Source of the DNA: Sophora flavescens
Taxonomy: Eukaryota > Streptophyta > Magnoliopsida > Fabales > Fabaceae
Length of the DNA stretch: 64,000 nucleotides
Reading direction: 5' to 3'
Assembly: GCA_030762895.1 (NCBI GenBank)
Contig: JAUPTC010000019.1
Span: 186,001 to 250,000, forward strand
Shown here: positions 62,613 through 64,000 of the stretch, one piece after another
Layout of the letters: each line of letters opens with the position of its first letter
Numbering within the stretch: the first letter of the stretch is position 1
Position numbers and translations under genes: made by a program
The notes under the pieces: model-generated
Told to the model about the DNA's origin: nothing
The model's database searches: none
The model's input: the letters and a program-made list of their open reading frames with translations, nothing else

Positions 62613-64000
62613 GCCATATCAGATCAGAATTGAGAAAGGTGGTGAGCGACTTGTGTAGATCAGAGGAGTGCGAATCCTTGTCTTTGGAGCTGCGTCTTCG
62701 TTTTCTTTTCTTTTCTTCTTTTAGTTTATTTTACGATGGTGATTATGTCCGAGTGTTTGTCTATGAGCATGAGGAACTAATCCCCGTTGTCCGAAGGAAC
62801 GATGAAGCCACCCATGGCAATGTAAATCCGATATGATGTATGTCTTTCTCCTTTAATCCAATTCTTGTTTTTCGATTCTGATTTAAATGTTTGATCATAT
62901 GTTTTGCATGATTAATCAGTTAAACGTGTTTGAGGCCTAACGGCGATGCACGTTTCAGAACTTGAATCGGGATCATAAATGTTTTCCAATTCTGAATTGA
63001 ATGCGTTGATCATATGTGTTGCATGATTAATTAGTTAAACATGTTAAGGCCAAACGGCGATTCACGTTTTAGAACTTGAATTGGAATCACTAGTCGAATA
63101 ATAAACACGAAAGTGGATTTAGGAGATTAGTGCAACCATTTAGGGAACAAGAATTAACAGGATTCGGGATTAGGATTATGAGACCTGCAAGTAATTAATC
63201 CAATCTTCGAATACGTCCTAATGAGCACGGCTGTGAATTTAGGAGAATTTAGGGGTCCCAGTTGACATTGTAATTGAACCTAGGGAGGAATTCATCATCA
63301 CTTGGGTGTACATGTTGGGTAGGTGGATTTGTGACCTTGGACATTTTAGTTTTCTGATTGTTAGTTAATTATTTAATTAGACTTGTTAATTTAATTTCGA
63401 TCCGATTCTCTCTCTCAACCACATTTTTCTGTAACTTGACCGAACGTATCAGATTTCCCGTGGATTAGTCGAATTGGTATCCCAATCCCTGAGTTCGACC
63501 TCGGTAATTACTTACCGTGTTTATTTTTATTACTTGCGACGACCCGGTACACTTGCCGGAGTCACAACATGGCCGCAGTCAAGGTTTGTGGTAATGGAAA
63601 TCAATATACTTTTGGTCATGTTTTACTTATCATGCTAAGGACAATAGCCCACAACAACGAAAATCAGAACGAACTGTCCTCGATTCCGCGAATTGGACTT
63701 GAAGTCCATAACATTACGAATAGGACTTTACGGTCCCGAATTAACACTGATCCAAGATCACGTGCTAAGAATGGAAAACTAGAGGCGACGTCTCACGTCT
63801 AGATTCCTATTCTTTTAGTACTTATCTTTCATTTGACAAAAACAATTTTCGAAATTGAAAGCCTCGATAACTTATGCTGGCTATCGGAAAGTTTCTAAAT
63901 CATTTGGGAGAAAACCTTTTCATTTGAAAATCCTATATAAAACGTTTTTGAAACACTTTTAACTTTGAAAATCCCCAATAGGATATTGTAAAATATTTTC

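Larger units (their letters stand above)
61892..63569 (+). mobile_element. Solo LTR D inserted in array LTR5
   Basis: 1678 bp, same family as C, with the same TGATAAGCC hairpin start and GTCACAACA end. The flanks are TGGCC (61887-61891) and TGGCC (63570-63574); joining them restores array LTR sequence. The 180-bp length excess over C comes mainly from a longer palindrome array. Confidence 0.95.
31939..64000 (-). mobile_element. Tandem multimer of a non-autonomous LTR retrotransposon (5 LTRs, 4 internals)
   Basis: On the plus strand, LTRs begin at 31939, 38597, 45439, 52283 and 59137, giving unit lengths of 6658, 6842, 6844 and 6854 bp. Each junction keeps the order LTR, polypurine tract, internal, primer-binding site, LTR when read on the minus strand, so adjacent units share one LTR. 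None of the internals has gag, protease, RT, RNase H or integrase motifs in any frame. This is a LARD-like element (long LTRs, 3-kb non-coding internal) multimerised head-to-tail, most simply by unequal LTR-LTR recombination. The array continues past the window. Confidence 0.95.
59137..64000 (-). mobile_element. Array LTR5, partial, carrying two solo-LTR insertions
   Basis: It starts TGTAAGCCCCC and runs out of the window. Removing LTRs C and D with one duplication each leaves about 1.68 kb collinear with the first part of LTR1-4. Confidence 0.9.

Overview
This is a gene-poor, transposon-dense stretch of a plant nuclear genome. The DNA is AT-rich, and carries Ty3/gypsy chromovirus LTRs with TGTAACACCC-type ends, a CACTA element with GT-AG introns, a tRNA-derived SINE, a TIR/MITE element and long (TA)n and (AAT)n microsatellites. 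This fits a flowering plant, probably a eudicot, but the species cannot be read from it. I find no convincing host gene, rRNA, tRNA gene, CRISPR array or bacterial-type operon.

Layout. 1-4198: C-terminal end of a decayed Ty3/gypsy polyprotein, its polypurine tract and its 3' LTR. 4199-10489: old fragments, namely a minus-strand LTR remnant, two short ORFs, a putative solo LTR with a hairpin terminus, a 394-bp MITE in a (TA)n tract, and unexplained AT-rich DNA. 10490-25941: one minus-strand solo LTR (A, TSD ATATT) broken by two insertions. One is a 9.9-kb CACTA transposon (10863-20776, TSD ATG) with a decayed tnp2-type transposase gene and a multi-exon second gene (Transposase_24-like plus a Ulp1/C48-like tail). 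The other is a second solo LTR (B, 21080-23683, TSD CGACG). 26098-30572: a related minus-strand LTR whose end and flank are duplicated in tandem (about 623 bp). 31772-31938: a SINE cut off by the next element.

31939-64000: a head-to-tail array of one LTR retrotransposon on the minus strand, LTR-internal-LTR-internal-LTR-internal-LTR-internal-LTR (five LTRs of about 3.65 kb, four internals of 3.0-3.2 kb). Every internal keeps an initiator-tRNA-Met-type primer-binding site and a polypurine tract but has no recognisable gag or pol, so this is a non-autonomous, LARD-like element multimerised with shared LTRs. The fifth LTR runs off the window and contains two solo LTRs (C and D) of another family, each with a perfect 5-bp TSD.

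The most unusual signal crosses these elements. Five LTRs (the 4.2-5.4 kb remnant, A, B, C and D) carry clusters of short GC-rich imperfect palindromes (CTCGCCCCGCGAG, TCACGGCCGTGA and AGCACGGGCGTGCT types) next to, and upstream of, a TATA-like box. Copy number varies between copies. The other LTRs in the window (1668-4198, 26098-29765 and the array LTRs) lack them. Boundaries and similarities were read by eye; no alignment or database search was run.
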